Origin: Nocardia alba NBRC 108234 | GTDB taxonomy: Bacteria > Actinomycetota > Actinomycetes > Mycobacteriales > Mycobacteriaceae | Direction: 5' to 3' | Assembly (NCBI RefSeq): GCF_001612665.1 | Contig: NZ_BDAX01000027.1 | Span: 1 to 64,000, forward strand | DNA: 64,000 nt | Part shown: positions 63,869 through 64,000 of the stretch, piece after piece | Layout of the letters: each line of letters opens with the position of its first letter | Position numbering within the stretch: position 1 is the stretch's first letter | The notes under the pieces: model-generated | Databases searched by the model: none | Seen by the model: the letters and a program-made list of their open reading frames with translations, nothing else | Told to the model about the DNA's origin: nothing | Position numbers and translations under genes: made by a program

Positions 63869-64000
63869 TCAGGGCTGCTCGCCCTTGACCTTGTCGTCTA
63901 CGGCCGGGGCTTCGACGCCGTCCGCCGGGGCTGTGTCGTTCGCGGTCGGCTCCGCGAACGAGGCCCGCGCGCCGAAGTCGTCCGCTACCGGCGCGTCGAG
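63869..64000 (-). CDS. C-terminal end of a leftward gene (partial)
   Basis: An open frame enters from the right edge and stops at 63869-63871. The visible 43 residues are acidic and Ala/Pro-rich (ending DDKVKGEQP), a disordered tail. It converges on the DUF4254 gene with a three-base gap. The body of the protein lies outside the window, so no function can be given. Confidence 0.6.
   Translation of the reverse strand, partial: LDAPVADDFGARASFAEPTANDTAPADGVEAPAVDDKVKGEQP

Overview
The window is high-GC actinobacterial DNA from the Mycobacteriales, most likely a Nocardia or close relative. The evidence is gene content: a mycothiol-dependent Rv2466c-type nitroreductase, a CtaJ-type cytochrome oxidase subunit, an F420-dependent Ddn-family protein, an actinobacterial mIHF, the 180-kDa NAD-glutamate dehydrogenase, and many GTG starts. 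The housekeeping genes follow the Mycobacterium tuberculosis Rv2457c-Rv2478c block in nearly the same order: clpX, clpP2, clpP1, tig, nei1, rpiB, Rv2466c, pepN, Rv2468c, ctaJ, aglA, glbO, Rv2469c-type HNH, Rv2474c, Rv2475c, gdh, ettA, ssb paralogue. Lineage-specific segments interrupt this backbone.

Layout. 1-4.3 kb: a TetR-GNAT fusion regulator divergent from an FHA protein, a divergent mIHF-like protein and a four-helix membrane protein. 4.3-8.7 kb: the housekeeping Clp/trigger-factor cluster. 8.8-13.4 kb: FKBP lipoprotein, phosphoketolase, phosphoesterase, small secreted protein. 13.4-13.6 kb: tRNA-Pro and tRNA-Gly. 14-18.5 kb: GGDEF protein, nei1, rpiB, M48 protease, nitroreductase. 18.7-28.8 kb: an accessory stretch of redox enzymes paired with regulators (ferredoxin reductase; DGPF protein with an ECF42 sigma; Nudix; Ddn; AraC with a quinone reductase; HxlR with an imine-reductase-like enzyme; GlxA-type regulator with a quinone reductase) plus purC. 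28.9-31.5 kb: pepN. 31.7-39.2 kb: a second accessory stretch with an extra ClpP pair, an SDR/Baeyer-Villiger monooxygenase pair, patatin/TetR, a PopR/ClgR-like regulator and a lipase. 39.4-53.9 kb: the rest of the backbone, interrupted by an XRE-cupin/azlCD locus that carries partial duplications at both ends of azlD. 54-64 kb: a dehydratase-like protein coupled to a CopD-CtaG membrane protein, tRNA-Arg, a nucleoside deaminase with an ABM-domain membrane protein, an OmpA-like lipoprotein, a three-gene ABC-2 exporter and a DUF4254 protein.

The most notable candidate system is the second Clp module. It has one ClpP with an intact Ser-His-Asp triad (31774-32379) followed by one whose catalytic Ser is Ala and whose SPGG motif is CEGG (32492-33082). 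About 4.4 kb away is a ClgR/PopR-like regulator ending in Leu-Leu-Ala-Ala, a candidate ClpP degron. An identical 12-base motif, GCCGAGAGCAGA, lies upstream of both the ClpP pair and the regulator in the same orientation. Together these suggest a proteolysis-sensing circuit like Streptomyces PopR/clpP3-clpP4, with one subunit turned into a non-catalytic ClpR-like partner. Other oddities are a PLP fold-II enzyme without its Schiff-base lysine, a probable CTG start for the ECF42 sigma factor, a one-piece TetR-acetyltransferase, and a 47-bp repeat shared by two distant intergenic regions.
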